Below are positions 12,922 to 24,804 of a stretch of DNA of 64,000 bases, one piece after another. Made by a program: the position numbers and the translations under genes. Under the pieces are notes generated by a model. The model was not told where the DNA came from. It saw only the letters and a program-made list of their open reading frames with translations, and did no database searches. The stretch's first letter is position 1, and the number at the start of each line of letters is the position of its first letter. This stretch comes from Dysidea avara (lineage: Eukaryota > Porifera > Demospongiae > Dictyoceratida > Dysideidae), in the NCBI RefSeq assembly GCF_963678975.1, contig NC_089285.1, positions 10,588,694 through 10,652,693 of the forward strand, written 5' to 3'.

Positions 12922-14201
12922 CAAGGCCGGAGGAGACGGTCCGGTTGGTCAGGCCTGAGCCGGACCAATAATCTGGAGTTGAACCAACTAACTGACCAGC
13001 TCGAACTACATTACTCTCATGCAATCTTTGGACGATCACATCTACATGCACCTACGTACATTTTACAGATGTAATTGAAAAGCATGCCACGAGTAGTTAC
13101 CTAGTTTCTCAGCCTAACTAAAGCACAGAACTACACGTATAGTACCTCCAATAACCTTACAGTACAGCATAGCATTCGTATCGTTTTGCACAGAAATGAT
13201 TGTGGGTTCTACGTACAGTATCACGTGTGCTGACAGTTGGCATTTATCACGTGTAAGGCAGGTGCCTTCTTTGATTCTAAACCAGCACACTTATATCACA
13301 ATTCAATATTCATAAAATAATCATTAGCATTCCTTGGCTTGTCAGTCTCTTGGCTTCTTTTACTGGGCGAAGGGCTGGCAGTGACAAACCAGATGACTCA
13401 TTCCGTGGCAAGAAGCTGTACACCCATACATTACATGGTGGCCATCTGGATGAGATGTTGAGTAGAAATCACTCCTCTTCAACTACCCACTCGTCCTGTC
13501 GAGATACTGAGCAAACTCAATCTCACCCACATTGCGCCATTTTCGAATACTGATTGGTCTCGTGACTGTCCACCAGTATATTTAATTTACTATACGTGAT
13601 GATCCGTTCACTTCATACAAACCAGTATAGTAGTATACTGTATTATTGTAGCTGTGTAGCTTTTTATTGTAGCTGTGTGAATTCACTGTATAATTATATC
13701 CTAGCTAAAGGGAGCCATGCTGCTGTGAAATTTTGGGGGAAAGTTGCAAGTTGCCAGCTAGTTTTACTTTAAAATTTAGCATCAATTTTAAATTTTAAGG
13801 CATTTTCAAGCCTTTAAATTGCAAAAATTCTGCAGCTCCTGGGGGTTGCACCCCCAGACCCCCCTTGAACTTCTAATTGCTAGCTATAACTAAATGAACC
13901 ATACAGCAAGTTTCATGCTGTGTCCCCTGTATGTCAGGTCTACAATTATAGAAAGTCTGAAGAACAACAGATAGGCTTGAGCATATTTATATAGCTAGCT
14001 AGCAGTGAAATATCACTAAAATTGCATATCTGAGTGTCTAATTTTCAAAATTTCCTGTGGAAGCATGCCCCCAGACCCCCTTAGGATGCTCATACTTCGC
14101 ACACTGCGCAACAGCTCCTCTCTCATTGGCATGTATATAGTAGCAATTTCAACATTATAGTCAATGGCCTGACCAACTCAATTTTCCCTCCTCCGGCCCT
14201 G
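12922..14201. mobile_element. Non-autonomous DNA transposon with terminal inverted repeats
   Basis: The left end reads CAAGGCCGGAGGAG and then GGTTGGTCAGGCC. The right end is the reverse complement of CAGGGCCGGAGGAG and GTTGGTCAGGCC. GTCGA flanks both ends (12917-12921 and 14202-14206). The 1.28-kb interior has only a 67-codon open frame of no recognised family. Superfamily is uncertain because five matched flanking bases are short for hAT. Confidence 0.6.
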
Positions 14202-14689
14202 GTCGAACAATAAGCATCCCTGAGCCGGCTCGCCCTGAGCACACAAGATCCCATAATTTTGTTCTTCTACGGCTTCTTCCGTATACGGAACAGCAGGCAA
14301 TGGCTAAGAAGAACTTAGAAATTTATCGAGGTGGAGGCCGGTTAGCGATCTGTGGAGTACGGGTTAATTAATGGGTCATGGACACGTGGAAGGACTCAGT
14401 GAGTAAGGCTGTGTAGTTTTTATCGCGAAAAATGGAAGCCTTGGGCTGTACACGAGTGAAACAAAATAATAATAATATGAATAATATGAACAATTCGCGT
14501 AAAATTCGCAATTTTTGAATGTTTCTAAATTTCGTCTAAACCATTTTTACTGCTATATCACCATTTGTCTGAGTTCAGTGTTTGATAATAAGCCATCTGA
14601 ATGTTGTTTTGTGCTCGAGTCTGCTTTCTAAGGCTGGTTTTAGGTGACTGCTCTATTAGGATTATCAAAAATTCCACTGCGATCCCTAT

Positions 14690-14920
14690 TATGAACCCAC
14701 TATCGTGGTTCATGATACATGAAATTGACAAGGGAAAAATGTCCTGACTGCCTGGAAGACTCCTGTAAGTGTTTGAGTGTTAATCAAATGGCTGCAGGTT
14801 CAAGGCTGCCCAGGCCCAGTCATGGATCAAGGTCTTTCTCCTTTCCAAACAAACTTTATGTAACAACTTTAAACAGCAGACCTTCAGCACTTGCGCTGTA
14901 AAAGCCTAAATAAATAAAAA
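14690..14920 (+). repeat. SINE-like element, second copy
   Basis: Carries CTGCAGGTTCAAGGCTGCCC (B-box-like), TAACAACTTTAAACAGCAGA and a CTTGCGCTGTAAAAGCC tail ending in AAATAAATAAA. The central part matches the interrupted copy at 9556-9715. The small open frame across it is not a gene. Confidence 0.7.
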
Positions 14921-15163
14921 TGTTGTCTTGCATGACTCAACAATTGCATCCATTTTGCTCATGAGTATTTATCCCAAACGAAACGGGATGAATACTTACA
15001 AGTGAAATGGGTGCCACGCTCTTTTAATTAGTGAGTTTCTATTACTCGCACTTGTACAAGATGACATTGCATTTGAGAGGTACCATATCCCTCATACATT
15101 TAGTAGTACTTATCATTATATGCACAACCTCCTGGTACAATAAGGATGTACATGTAATAGGCA

Positions 15164-15233
15164 TGAGGGCTTTGCCTGATATGTATGCCTGACAGTCTGA
15201 GGGCTGAGGGCATACATATCAGGCAAAAGCCCT
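15164..15233. repeat. Compact hairpin, about 24-bp arms
   Basis: AGGGCTTTGCCTGATATGTA followed by TGCC pairs with GGCATACATATCAGGC followed by AAAAGCCCT across a loop of about 20 nt. One extra base is unpaired. The size would suit a small-RNA precursor but also a tiny MITE. Confidence 0.6.
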
Positions 15234-15491
15234 ATTCCCAGCTAATATGTAACACTTCTGATCCATTGTCGGGTAATGAATCACCCAAGCCAATACAAGT
15301 ACAACCACTGAAATTCTAGAGATATCAATATTATACAGTTTCAGTTATTCAAAATTAATTTTTAATCAGTGTTATTATTTATGGCATAATTACAGAGTTT
15401 ACTAAATGCCTAGATGGGTAACCGTGCTTGTAGAGTGGTTACTTTGTGTTAACTTAAGTCATTAATAATATCCTAATATCTTGCCACTTAC

Positions 15492-16347
15492 TTTTTCAGA
15501 TGTCATTTGTGCCTTAGAGATCTCAAACACATGATGAAGTTCTTGTTGCTCCTTTAGTAATGACTCCTTCCCTTTCTGTAGCAACTTCTTTTGTTTTTTC
15601 AAGTCATGGACTTCCTCCTGTACTTTCCAGCACTGGTCTGATAATCCTTGAATTGTCATTATGAGATAGCTGATTATAAGCTTAAGAGTTTCCCCAATAG
15701 TCGAGTACTCCATATCTTGGTCATCAGACTTTTGTCCTAGTACTTGTTCTAGTTCTTGAAGGGATGTAGACAATGACTCATGTAGAGATGAGATTGGTGT
15801 ATGGTCAATATTAATTTGACTTAAATCATTCTCTGCTGATGTCAAACTCTCTAACAAGTTCTGTAATTCTCTAAGCAATTGTTGCAGATATGAAGAAGGC
15901 TTAGTCTGCTGTGGAACAGTCTCCATGGTGGATTGGTAGTACTTAGGGAATGGGTTTTGTACTGGCTTTCTAGTGGGATAGTCAGGTCTTATGTTTGATA
16001 ATTTTGACTCTATTCTTAAGATATCGACTTGTTTAGCTTTCCCTTGTTGAGTTGCAGCTTCACTATGGTGTACACGTCTAGATGTTTTAACACTGGGAGT
16101 TCTTAAGATACTCCTTGGTGGAGAATGGTGACCTGAAGAGTATAGTACTCGGTGTGCTGGCCCTAATGGTTGAGGTGTTTCGTTGATGACCACACGACGG
16201 GATGAGTTACCAGAGGTGATGCCACTTCTCCAGGATAACCCCAAATAGTCTTGAGTTAGATTGAGTTCATCGCATTCTGAACTGATGTCGCTATCTGTTT
16301 CTAACAAGCCATTTTCTGGGATTGGCTTTGATGAAACACTATGTCGA
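15492..16347 (-). CDS. Coiled-coil protein gene, first recognised exon
   Basis: An open minus-strand frame of about 285 codons, from a probable TTGTGTAG acceptor at 16348 (an in-frame ATG at 16373 is an alternative start) to an AAA|GTAAGT donor at 15491. The N-terminal half is low-complexity, Ser/Arg-rich and acidic in patches (SDISSECDELN, PRSILRTPSVKTS), likely disordered. The C-terminal half is coiled coil (LQQLLRELQNLLESLTSAEN, VHDLKKQKKLLQKGKESLL). The phase-0 donor suits exon 4755-4536. Upstream exons, if any, were not found. Function unknown; the build resembles scaffold proteins but no family signature was recognised. Confidence 0.75.
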
Positions 16348-16824
16348 CTACACAAGACAGCATATTTACACAATGTTAACCCATTTAATACTTAAAAATA
16401 GGACATCCTTTGCTGTATTTCAATTTAGTACACAAGAATAATTATTTATATGTATCAGAAAGAATTCATAATAACTTTTGGTATGAATGGGGACACGTGG
16501 TGGTCTTACATGGCCAGATTGTAAGTGCATTGATTACAGATGAGTGCTAGACTTAATTGTGATTACTGAGAAAGGTAGACTAGGAAAGCTGATGCACATC
16601 AGGAGAATGCAAGCATGTGCACATGGTGAATCTTGATGTAAAGGTATCATCTGTGCTTTCATGTAGAGAGACCATTGCTTTGTACACTGATCATCTGCAC
16701 TACTATAGGAGACCTATATGTATGTAGTCTTGTTAGACCAGCTGACTGCATGGTATTGCTTTGTGGCACTAATGAGCTCTAATGGCACTACCATTGTTTG
16801 TATGGAAGTATTATCATAACTTAT

Positions 16825-16961
16825 TATGGTACCGCTCAAATACAACGTCGTCTCGCATGAAGGTGAGTGATTAAAAAACTCACTATTTAAAGGGTGTGAC
16901 ACCCATTTTGCGCAATTGCTCACACTTGTGCGAGATGACGTTGCATTTGAGCAGTACCATA
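16825..16961. repeat. Foldback MITE
   Basis: TATGGTACCGCTCAAATACA at the left pairs with TGCATTTGAGCAGTACCATA at the right; the inner arms CGTCTCGCA and TGCGAGATGACG also pair. A related half (TTGCATTTGAGAGGTACCAT) occurs at about 15068-15087. Confidence 0.75.
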
Positions 16962-17298
16962 TGGCAGCAAATGTTAGTCACAGCTGAAAAGGCTTTGCCT
17001 GGACAAGACAAAAATTGCAAAAACTATTTCTGAACCTTATCAGGAGTACTTAGGCCATTATTATTTTTTATTTCTTATTTCCCATCACCACACACCCATA
17101 TCATTTTAGATTATACACATTAGGCATTGAATGACTGAGTGTAAAGGAAATAACACAAGGGTATAAGTAGGGGTTAAGATTCAGGAGCCCCTCCAGTTTT
17201 TTTTCAACAAGGAGAAGGCCAACTGTGTATAAAAATGATAGTATCATTAGATAGGCTATTATAGGTTTGTCAAACACTTTCACCATAATGGGTGGATT

Positions 17299-17977
17299 TA
17301 GCATAGAAACCGGGTCACTATTGCTGACTTGGATAACCTGCTGACCTGGAGGTGGCCCAGAATAATTTAAAATGAGGCATGCGCCAAGAACTATACGTAT
17401 GTTTTGGGTGCTTGACTAACGTGTTAAGTTAAGCTGAAAATTAAACAGGTAAAGCTTCATAATTACTGATTGGTCAATGGGCATTGTTTCACGTAAGTTT
17501 GAAAGACACTCTTGTAAGTAGTGTAGCATAGTGTAACTTCAATGCACTATAATTAGCATGGATCCATGTAGGCTTACAAACAGTATTATACATTCCTGAT
17601 ATTAAAGTGGGCATGATTCGTGAAAGAAGTTGGCCTGCTGCAAGACATGTCTTGTACAATAACAATCAATTAGTGGGTGTGGCTCCACGTGACAGGCAGC
17701 AATGGACATGCATTTGTGCATGCCTACAGACTGCAATGCTATCAATACATGGGCATGGCTGCATGCATAGCTACAAAGAGTAAATTTAATCCCAATCAGT
17801 GGGCGTGGGTCACAAAAGCAGCTAGGTTGTAGCAGGACTAGACTATGATGCATTAATACACTTCCAAAGTGCAATTCTTTCACACTGTGTTCCAACCTGG
17901 ATAATTTTTAAAGTGGATCAGACCTGTATGACCCAGACAAAATGTAACCCGGTTGATCTGACCCAGTTTCAATGCTG
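17299..17977. mobile_element. hAT-like non-autonomous element, decayed copy
   Basis: Homologous along its length to the better copy at 52830-53481. The ends are GAAACCGGGTCAC and AACCCGGTTGATCTGACCC, with internal GTGGGTGTGGCTCCACGTGA and GTGGGCGTGGGTCACAAAAG repeats. Many CG positions of the other copy are TG or CA here, as expected from methylation decay. No target duplication is visible. Confidence 0.7.
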
Positions 17978-18123
17978 ATAAAGTTGTCTAGCAGGGCTGG
18001 ATACTCACACTACTGAAGTAGTGCTTTACAATTGAATTCATATCATGAAGCCTTTAAGAAATGGTTGATTGGGTGTGAATATTATGGGGATACATCATAC
18101 CTCACCTTCATTTTGATTTATAC

Positions 18124-18253
18124 TTAATGTACTCACTTGGCTACAATTGAACAACCACTGTACTCGACAAGAAATGATGTAGATAACCTTGCCGCTGTTT
18201 TTGAGCATGTGGGAGTGAAAGTTCTTGTATGAGAACATTTTGTAGAAAGAGAA
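18124..18253 (+). pseudogene. Partial caspase-like pseudogene
   Basis: About 130 bp are almost identical to bases 22693-22872 of the caspase-like exon, beginning TTAATGTACTCACTTGGCTA. Relative to that exon it lacks an internal block of about 50 bp (the stretch with KWPIGACCLIGNK) and an Arg codon is a TGA stop. Similarity fades after CATTTTGTAGAAA. It carries neither catalytic residue. It is therefore a truncated local duplicate of the 22.6-kb gene in the same orientation. Confidence 0.9.
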
Positions 18254-19804
18254 TTGGCATAAAGTTGGGATTTTTCCACATTGCTACAATGTCAAGTAGG
18301 GATTTCCCTCATAGCTATACCATCATCTCTTGTTTCAGTACTTTCTGGAACCCTACTTACTTTTAAAAAAATGCACTAGTTTGTCAACTTGTTAGTGCAT
18401 AGGTATAAAATGCATGTGTTACTGTGACTGCTGTATTAGAGTATCTCGATCTCGTTACTCAGTGGGGAGCATAGTACAATACCTTGTTTTCTATGAAACT
18501 AGATCATTGAGGGGCATGGCCTCAGCGAGGTGTCTTAAGGGCGTGTTCTTGTTTTTAACAATGTATTTGATATTGACTTGGGTAAGACTATTCCGTAAAG
18601 GTGATATTCATAGCGAATGATTTCTCTAAGATGGTTTTTTAAAATGCAGCATTTTAGCGGAGCGCATCACTGTACTACCCGAGGTAATACTGTGCTGTTT
18701 GATATCTTGCAAATAAATGGCATGTGCTATGCAACCATGAGATACCTGCTATAATGTTCACAGTTAGACCTTAGGTTTCCACTCAAAATAGTAAGGTGCT
18801 TCATTTTGTTGTTTCAGTCTGGAGATTTTCACACAGATTTACCTTTAAGATAAAGTAAATGAGTGCTAATTTGTTATGGGTAGCATTCAATATCAGCATA
18901 ATTTTAGCACATGTAAATATCAAAAAAGTGGTTATGTGACAAAATCCCTTCATATAGGATTTCCACTGCAAAATAGGACAATGCCTCAGCTCTTTTCACA
19001 GATTGACCTTAAGATAAAACAAACAAGTGCTAATATACTATTAAACTGTCTACTGCTTTTAATATCAGTGCTGGTTCAACTGTAAATATCCAAAAAGTGG
19101 TCAAGTGGCCAACAATCCCATTACAGCTATACTGGCAGGATGTGCAGTAGCTATATATAGCACTACAAGATGTAGAAGTCTTCATTGAGGTAAAAAATAT
19201 ACTAATTGTGATTTAGATCACCCTAAAGTACAATGTATAAGCTGTCCAATGTAACTATTATGGAATTTTTGTCACATGACCACTTTTTGTATGTTAGATA
19301 TGTATTATACTAGCATTGGTTGGTACCTGCCCTACGTGCAGGACCATCTCCACATTAAACATTTAATGCCAGGAAGAGGGACCAAGCATTAAACACCAGC
19401 ACTGCTAATGTAGCTATGTAGGGACATGCATGGTGATGTCACATTTTTTAAAGATCATGAGGTTTCCTTATGTCATTAATGATGCAAAACACTAAAGTTT
19501 ATTGTTTGTGGTTTTGACAGGAATGCAGTTTAATTATTCAATGCGTCTTCCCTACCAGTGACTTCAGCATGCTGTGTAGAACAAACGAAACCTTTGCTGC
19601 TTTACATGACAACTAATGCAACAATAATTAATATATTGGGAACCAAGCATAAATATTAGTGTCCTATATTTGCTGTGTAGCATGCATGTCGATAGTGCTT
19701 TAAAGTACACGATCCTTATGCAGTACATAATAATTAATTTTGTTGTGAAATAATGAGCATGCAAGGCTAATTAGTTAAACTGCATGTGAGCTAAGGTAAT
19801 AGAC

Positions 19805-20350
19805 AAATTTCATAATAACAACAAAAAAAATCAACCGTTGCCCCTAGCAACCTAAAATTTACATTATTTGTAGGTGTCAATGTCTTAAGTCACCTCTCCA
19901 AGTTTTAAAAGGATAGCGTATATAAGTCATGAGATATGACATTTTGAAGTTGCAATTTTTCCATACATTGTCAATGAGAGGGGCAACAGTTGCCCCTTGA
20001 GTTCTCAGAAATCACACAAATCATGGGATCCAAAGAATGTGATATCTTATGATCTATGTACACTATCCATTTAAAACTTGGAGAGATTATTGTTGACATT
20101 CACACCTACAAATTATGTAAATGTAAAATATATACACTTTTGAAATTTTGGTTTTTGCATACGTTGAAATACCTCATTTTTGTGATTGCCCAGAAGGGGC
20201 AACTGTAGCCCTCTCACATAGATATGTATGGGAAAACCACAAATTTCAAAATGTCATATCTTATGACATATATATGCTATCCTTTCAAAATTTGGAGAAG
20301 TTATGTTAGACATTATCACCTAAAAATCATGGGAAATTCAGGTTTCATGC
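19805..20350. repeat. Diverged tandem repeat with GGGGCAAC and ATGTCATATCTTATGA words
   Basis: Two to three diverged modules share TGCCCCTAGCAACC/AGGGGCAACTG, AATGTCATATCTTATGACAT and AACTTGGAGA followed by TTAGACATT. A further copy at about 26885-27780 carries a TTAA-flanked insertion. Non-coding as far as I can see. Confidence 0.65.
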
Positions 20351-21310
20351 TAGGGAAAATGGTTATTATTATACGCTTTAAAGCCTTATTATGGAATTTG
20401 TCTATTGTATACAGTATACCCTACATTACATACAGGTTGTGTACACATGGTACAGTTTCAGTTTCTACACTATGATGTTTACCTTGCCGACTGTCACAAA
20501 GAAAAATGAACTTGGGCATAGCTAATTAAAGCCAACACAATTTGTAGTTATAGTTACTGCATGGCAAGCAAAGGTTCAGAACTTGTTCTATGCTATGTAC
20601 ATTCAGCTCTGATGTTGCAGTGACACATAGCTATACCTCTTGCCATACAAAACCCCAGTTTTGAAACACCTGCAGTGTAATTGACCATTAAGGTAATTAA
20701 TGTACGAATCTTTAGAGTGAAAGCATGTAAGCAGGAGTATAGTGAAACAGTTGTGCCAGGTCAGATGCAGTTCCTCGGTGTAAACTATGGATCTGCATGG
20801 TTCCAGTATTATCGTTTTTCAGATGCACAGTAGTATCAAGTTTGTCCAATCATGCAAGCTGCCTATTTACTACAGCAGTAATGAGGTAAGTCTGAACAAA
20901 CAGTTTTGCATGTCAGTACACACCTATGTGCTTAAAACAAAGATGTAGATATTCTGGATACTGGTGAAAGAAGCTTTTACCTACTCTAATACAACACACT
21001 GGACCAACACATAGATGGACAAATGTGTTGGCAATTTGCCTGCCCTATCACTAGAACAGTATGTGCTGTGGTTTTCAAAGGAATGTTGCTCAAGTTTTCT
21101 CTACACCTTGGCCTTCTACGCGCTGTAGAGAACGAATGGAAACCTGGCACGCGTGAATTTGCAGTAACAAACTTGAAGTACGTAGGCGGATGATGAGCGC
21201 TTCGTGTTGGGCACATGATGTGTTGATATGGACAGTCCCAGGCGAGTAATCGGCGTGACGGACGGACGGCTTTTCAGCTCTATATATATAGATAGATAGA
21301 TACCCAATGC

Positions 21311-21438
21311 TAGTCTCGCGTGGCCAGACCACTTTTTCCCACACACGGCGCTTATCGATTAGACGCTTATACCGGTACAGTAATCTCTAATCAATAAGCG
21401 CCGTGACGGAGAAAAAGTGGTCTGGCCCCGCGAGACTA
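21311..21438. repeat. Mutator-like MITE with 9-bp target duplication, copy 1
   Basis: TIR TAGTCTCGCGTGGCCAGACC and a palindromic interior (GGCGCTTATCGATTAGA / TCTAATCAATAAGCGCC). It is flanked by a 9-bp direct repeat ACCCAATGC (21302-21310, 21439-21447). A sister copy is at 48677-48815 with its own 9-bp duplication. Confidence 0.9.
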
Positions 21439-21539
21439 ACCCAATGCTACTGACAAGCAATCCAATAAAGGTCAGTTTGTGTGAAAATCACCAGAAATGA
21501 AGCACCTTCTTATTCTGAATTGGAAACTCTAAGGCTAAG

Positions 21540-22446
21540 TTAGTTATAATGTAACAGAGACGAAATCAGCCACACCCAGGCAACGAACAACTTGCTCTTG
21601 CCTGACATCGATATATATGAAAAACAAAACAGTTATGAAAAACACACAGTAAGACACATGATCTCGTTTTTTTTTTTACTCACTTGGTGACGCGAGGAAA
21701 CATTACACGATTTACTTTAGGAAGTGCCTTGGCAATTGCAGACAAACAATCGTACCGTATATTATCCGTATTATCGAGAGTCCGGAAAAGAGTATCTTGG
21801 AGAATGGGTTGGTGTTATCTCATAAATTAAATTTATTTCGCGAGTATTGATTGAGGGAAGTGGTAACGTAGCGGGCACATCACCATATGGCATCACTGTA
21901 ACTGGTGTTAGACAATGGTATGCAGCGTTTCGTTTGATGTGTGGAGGTCTCTTATTTGCGAAGAAACCTGGTATCAGGTGTCTCACTGGTAAGACACCCG
22001 ACAGTTGTTTACAACCACAACGTGGCCCACAGTAATGCAATTAGCCTTAAGTGGACAATTAGTATTTCGCAGATCAGTAAACACCAAGCGATTGCGAGCA
22101 GCTTATTACAAAGAAATTACACTCAGGCACGCTGTTATCGTGGGTAGCTCAGTGGATTTATAGACCATCGTGGTACAAGCCATTGATTCAGTTTGTGGCC
22201 TTCGCCATATTAAAGCACGCTCTGTAGACCAAGACAGCCATGTTGGCACTGGCTATTCCCATTTGCTGCCATTCACACGTATCTATAATGCCTCAAACAT
22301 ACTTTTTATCGACTTTACAAACCTTCAGTTATTCGGGCTTCATGGCTTGCGCGACCTCACATCTTTTGCTCGCTGAAATACCCTAGGTGTTTACAATGGG
22401 AACTCTCTATACTAACTCACTGCTTCTACGCCATTGTCTAAAACAC
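21540..22446. other. No gene assigned; richer in CG, upstream of caspase-like exon
   Basis: CG dinucleotides are more frequent than in the surrounding sequence, which suits a promoter or a young repeat. A tRNA-like A-box word (GGTAGCTCAGTGG at about 22142) is followed by GGTACAAGCC (B-box-like) only about 20 bases later, so no complete tRNA can form. Small frames on both strands have no recognised domain. Confidence 0.4.
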
Positions 22447-22565
22447 TTAGACACTCACAATAGGCGTCTTCGAGGATTTAAAAACCATCGGTGACGTCAA
22501 TAATTACCTCGGCTGCGCCTCGGTAATTATTGACGTCACCTCAGGTTCCTATTGCGAGTGTCTAA
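22447..22565. repeat. Foldback MITE with CRE-like sites upstream of the caspase-like exon
   Basis: Outer arms TTAGACACTCACAATAGG / CCTATTGCGAGTGTCTAA. The inner palindrome GGTGACGTCAATAATTACC and its exact reverse complement surround a 13-bp loop. Each inner arm contains TGACGTCA, the full CRE/ATF palindrome. It ends about 80 bp before ATG 22646. Confidence 0.85.
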
Positions 22566-22645
22566 CTATTACTAAGATACCGGAAGTTTACAGGTGTAGA
22601 ATTACTGGAGTTGTAACAAGTGTTGTGTTTCGTACATTCGCTGGG

Positions 22646-23375
22646 ATGGACTCTGCCTTAGATTCTGAAAAAGTGACCAAAGATAACCAGTTAATGTACT
22701 CACTTGGCTACAAATGGCCAATTGGCGCTTGTTGCCTGATCGGTAATAAAGGTGTCAACACTGAACAGCCGCTGTACTCGACAAGAAATGATGTAGATGA
22801 TCTCGCCGCTGTTTTTGAGCATGTGGGAGTGAAAGTTCTTGTACGAGAACATTTTTTAGAAATGAGAACTGAAGACGTTATCTCTATTTTGAACCGGCTG
22901 AAAAATTTGGACCAGTATTCATGCTTTATCTTTTACTACACGGGACACGGAAAAAATTGCGGAATTCACCTTGATGGAGGACACACGTTCAGATTTAAGA
23001 GAATTGTGGACTTTATCATGTCTATTTCTGGTTTGCTAGGAAAACCGAAGGTGTTCTTGTTTGATTGTTGTAGGGTTTACACTGATGATGCCATCAAACG
23101 TGATAAGTGTTGTAAAACTGAAGCATACCGAGACTGTGTTATAGGGTACGCCTGTAGTAGTGGAGAGGAGGCCTTCATTTCTGATGATCCTTTTGCTAAG
23201 AATCATAGTATATTTACCAAGGCTTTGTGTACAACATTGTTGACTCATCATCGTCATTGGCCATTGGTTTCAGTATTGATACAGGCCAGTCGCCTGACAC
23301 AAAAATCCATTGAAAATTTTTCTACACAAACCCCTCAAGTGATAGTACAATTACAGAAACAGCTCTTCCTGTGCT
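22646..23375 (+). CDS. Caspase-like (peptidase C14) protein, first exon
   Basis: ATG 22646 opens a 243-codon frame ending at T|GTAAGT (23375, phase 1). It covers a whole caspase-like fold: N-terminal strand and NDVDDLAAVFEHVGVKVLV helix (about residues 46-64); catalytic His in FYYTGHGKN (about residues 96-104); catalytic Cys in FLFDCCR (about 134-140); then a p10-like part with YACSSGEEAF and QTPQV. The DCCR context, not QACRG, resembles paracaspases and metacaspases more than classical caspases. No prodomain precedes it. The frame beyond 23375 is GT-rich and intronic. Splicing to the good TTTCAG acceptor at 23607 would make a TGA across the junction, giving a stand-alone protease of about 243 aa. 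Alternatively it joins the SEFIR exon. Protease family high confidence, gene extent uncertain. Confidence 0.85.
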
Positions 23376-23607
23376 GTAAGTATGTGCAAGAGTATATAAT
23401 AGTAACTACAGTTTCTATTATAATATACTCTTGGTATGTGTGTGTGTGTGTGTACGCGCGCATGCATGTTTATATGTCACTGTACTGGTGTGTAAGACTG
23501 TGTGTGCTTGCGTGTGTGCACATGTACATGTGCACTGTACATACCCATAGCTAGCTATGAATTAAGGGACTTAGAAGTATACATATTATGAGGGTATTAT
23601 ATTTCAG

Positions 23608-24140
23608 GACAGTTAGAGTCAGCAATTTCAGATGTAATATCTTGTTAATTCTAACCAGCTTTATAAAGAAGGGACTTATTTATAGGTGCCATCTCAAGCT
23701 GAGTCATCTTTATGTACTTACATGTGTGTGTCTTCGTTTAAAGTTTTTAGGATTATTTTGACACTGTAATGGCTTTGTTTCTCCTTTTTGTCTGCTTCCA
23801 TTTAATCACTCTAAGGATCTGGTAAATGTGTCAACTGCATATTGAGATACCTTTTAAGGGTATGTGGTCATGGTAGTGGTTGCCAGTTTTACAATATGCT
23901 TATATATAGCCACCATGAATACCTACATGGCCTAAAAGCATTTCTCAGTAGTTTAATTGCCATGAAATTTGTACCGTGTAGGTACCATTTAGGTAGAAAT
24001 CAATGGAGAGTTTTTTTTCTGAAAAGTGATGATAGCTTCATGATATGTTTGATGTTTTGTGTATCACTTTTGTGTGAGTGGTAGCAGTAAAAATGTTTGT
24101 TCTCTTGAATTTTGTAAATAAAACACTGTTCATTCCTTTG
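23608..24140 (+). other. Probable 3' UTR exon and poly(A) signal of caspase-like gene
   Basis: A TATTATATTTCAG acceptor ends at 23607 after a 232-bp candidate intron. Joining gives an immediate split TGA. AATAAA occurs at about 24117-24122. Transcript data would be decisive. Confidence 0.4.
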
Positions 24141-24797
24141 AAAATTTCTACCTGTACCACATATAAACATTTTCATCAAGGTCTTGTGTATGAGATAAGT
24201 GAAGTTCAAGAGTTGAAACTACAGTAGGTCAAGGTCCAGATAGCAGTCCAAATATGCAGAGATTAAAGTTTTCACCCAAAAGTGTAAATAGTTAGCCATT
24301 ACCAGCATGTACTCTAAACTCAGGTAAATTGGCTGCAAACGGGTAGCTAGACCAGAGATAGACCCTCCTTTCTTTAGATCTTTAAGCCATGAAAATGAAA
24401 ATGTTTTGACTATCCATGAAATTTTAAAATGGTGAATTGTTTATATGTGAAGTCGTTCAAGTTTACAATGTAATCATAAACGAACCACATCATTGTTAAA
24501 GGAGTACCTGTGTCATTAAAGTGACAGTCTTTGTATATCTGTCCTTGTACGATGATTGTAAGCCAGGTGAGCTAGCTTAGAATGGCCCCTGGGCTGTATA
24601 ACATTGTAGCACAAAGGTGATGCATGATAGTAGATGGGGTGACTATCTTGTTCAGAGATGAAACACTTTGCTTTATACAATAACACTGCTGTTGTAATCC
24701 ACCTGTGCAGTGTCAATTACTCCCCAGCTGCTTGTTTATTCCTTTTACAGTGATAGAATAAAATCTGTGGATAGTTTTTAAGATTGTTCTCCATACC
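24141..24797. other. No recognisable feature
   Basis: AT-rich sequence without a domain, clear repeat or long frame, between the poly(A) signal candidate and the TIR element at 24805. Confidence 0.5.
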
Positions 24798-24804
24798 CAC
24801 TGAC

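Larger units (their letters stand above)
18769..21534. mobile_element. Possible long TIR element of about 2.8 kb
   Basis: The left end (CCTTAGGTTTCCACTC, GTAAGGTGCTTCATTT, GGAGATTTTCACACA) is the imperfect reverse complement of the right end (TGTGTGAAAATCACC, GAAATGAAGCACCTTC, GGAAACTCTAAGG). The interior has no transposase-like frame but holds another inverted pair (18918 and 19298) and the repeats described below. It may be a non-autonomous element or two opposed fragments. Confidence 0.5.

Noticed and set aside
13350-13553. 67-codon plus-strand frame in the 12.9-14.2 kb element
   Set aside because: No domain, no splice support, composition near random.
22139-22190. tRNA gene suggested by GGTAGCTCAGTGG
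   Set aside because: A and B boxes are only about 20 bases apart; no anticodon arm can fit. At most a tRNA fragment.
23376-23554. Extension of the caspase-like frame past 23375
   Set aside because: The tail is translated (GT)n and CATGTACATGTG-type sequence directly after a perfect GTAAGT donor, so it is intron.
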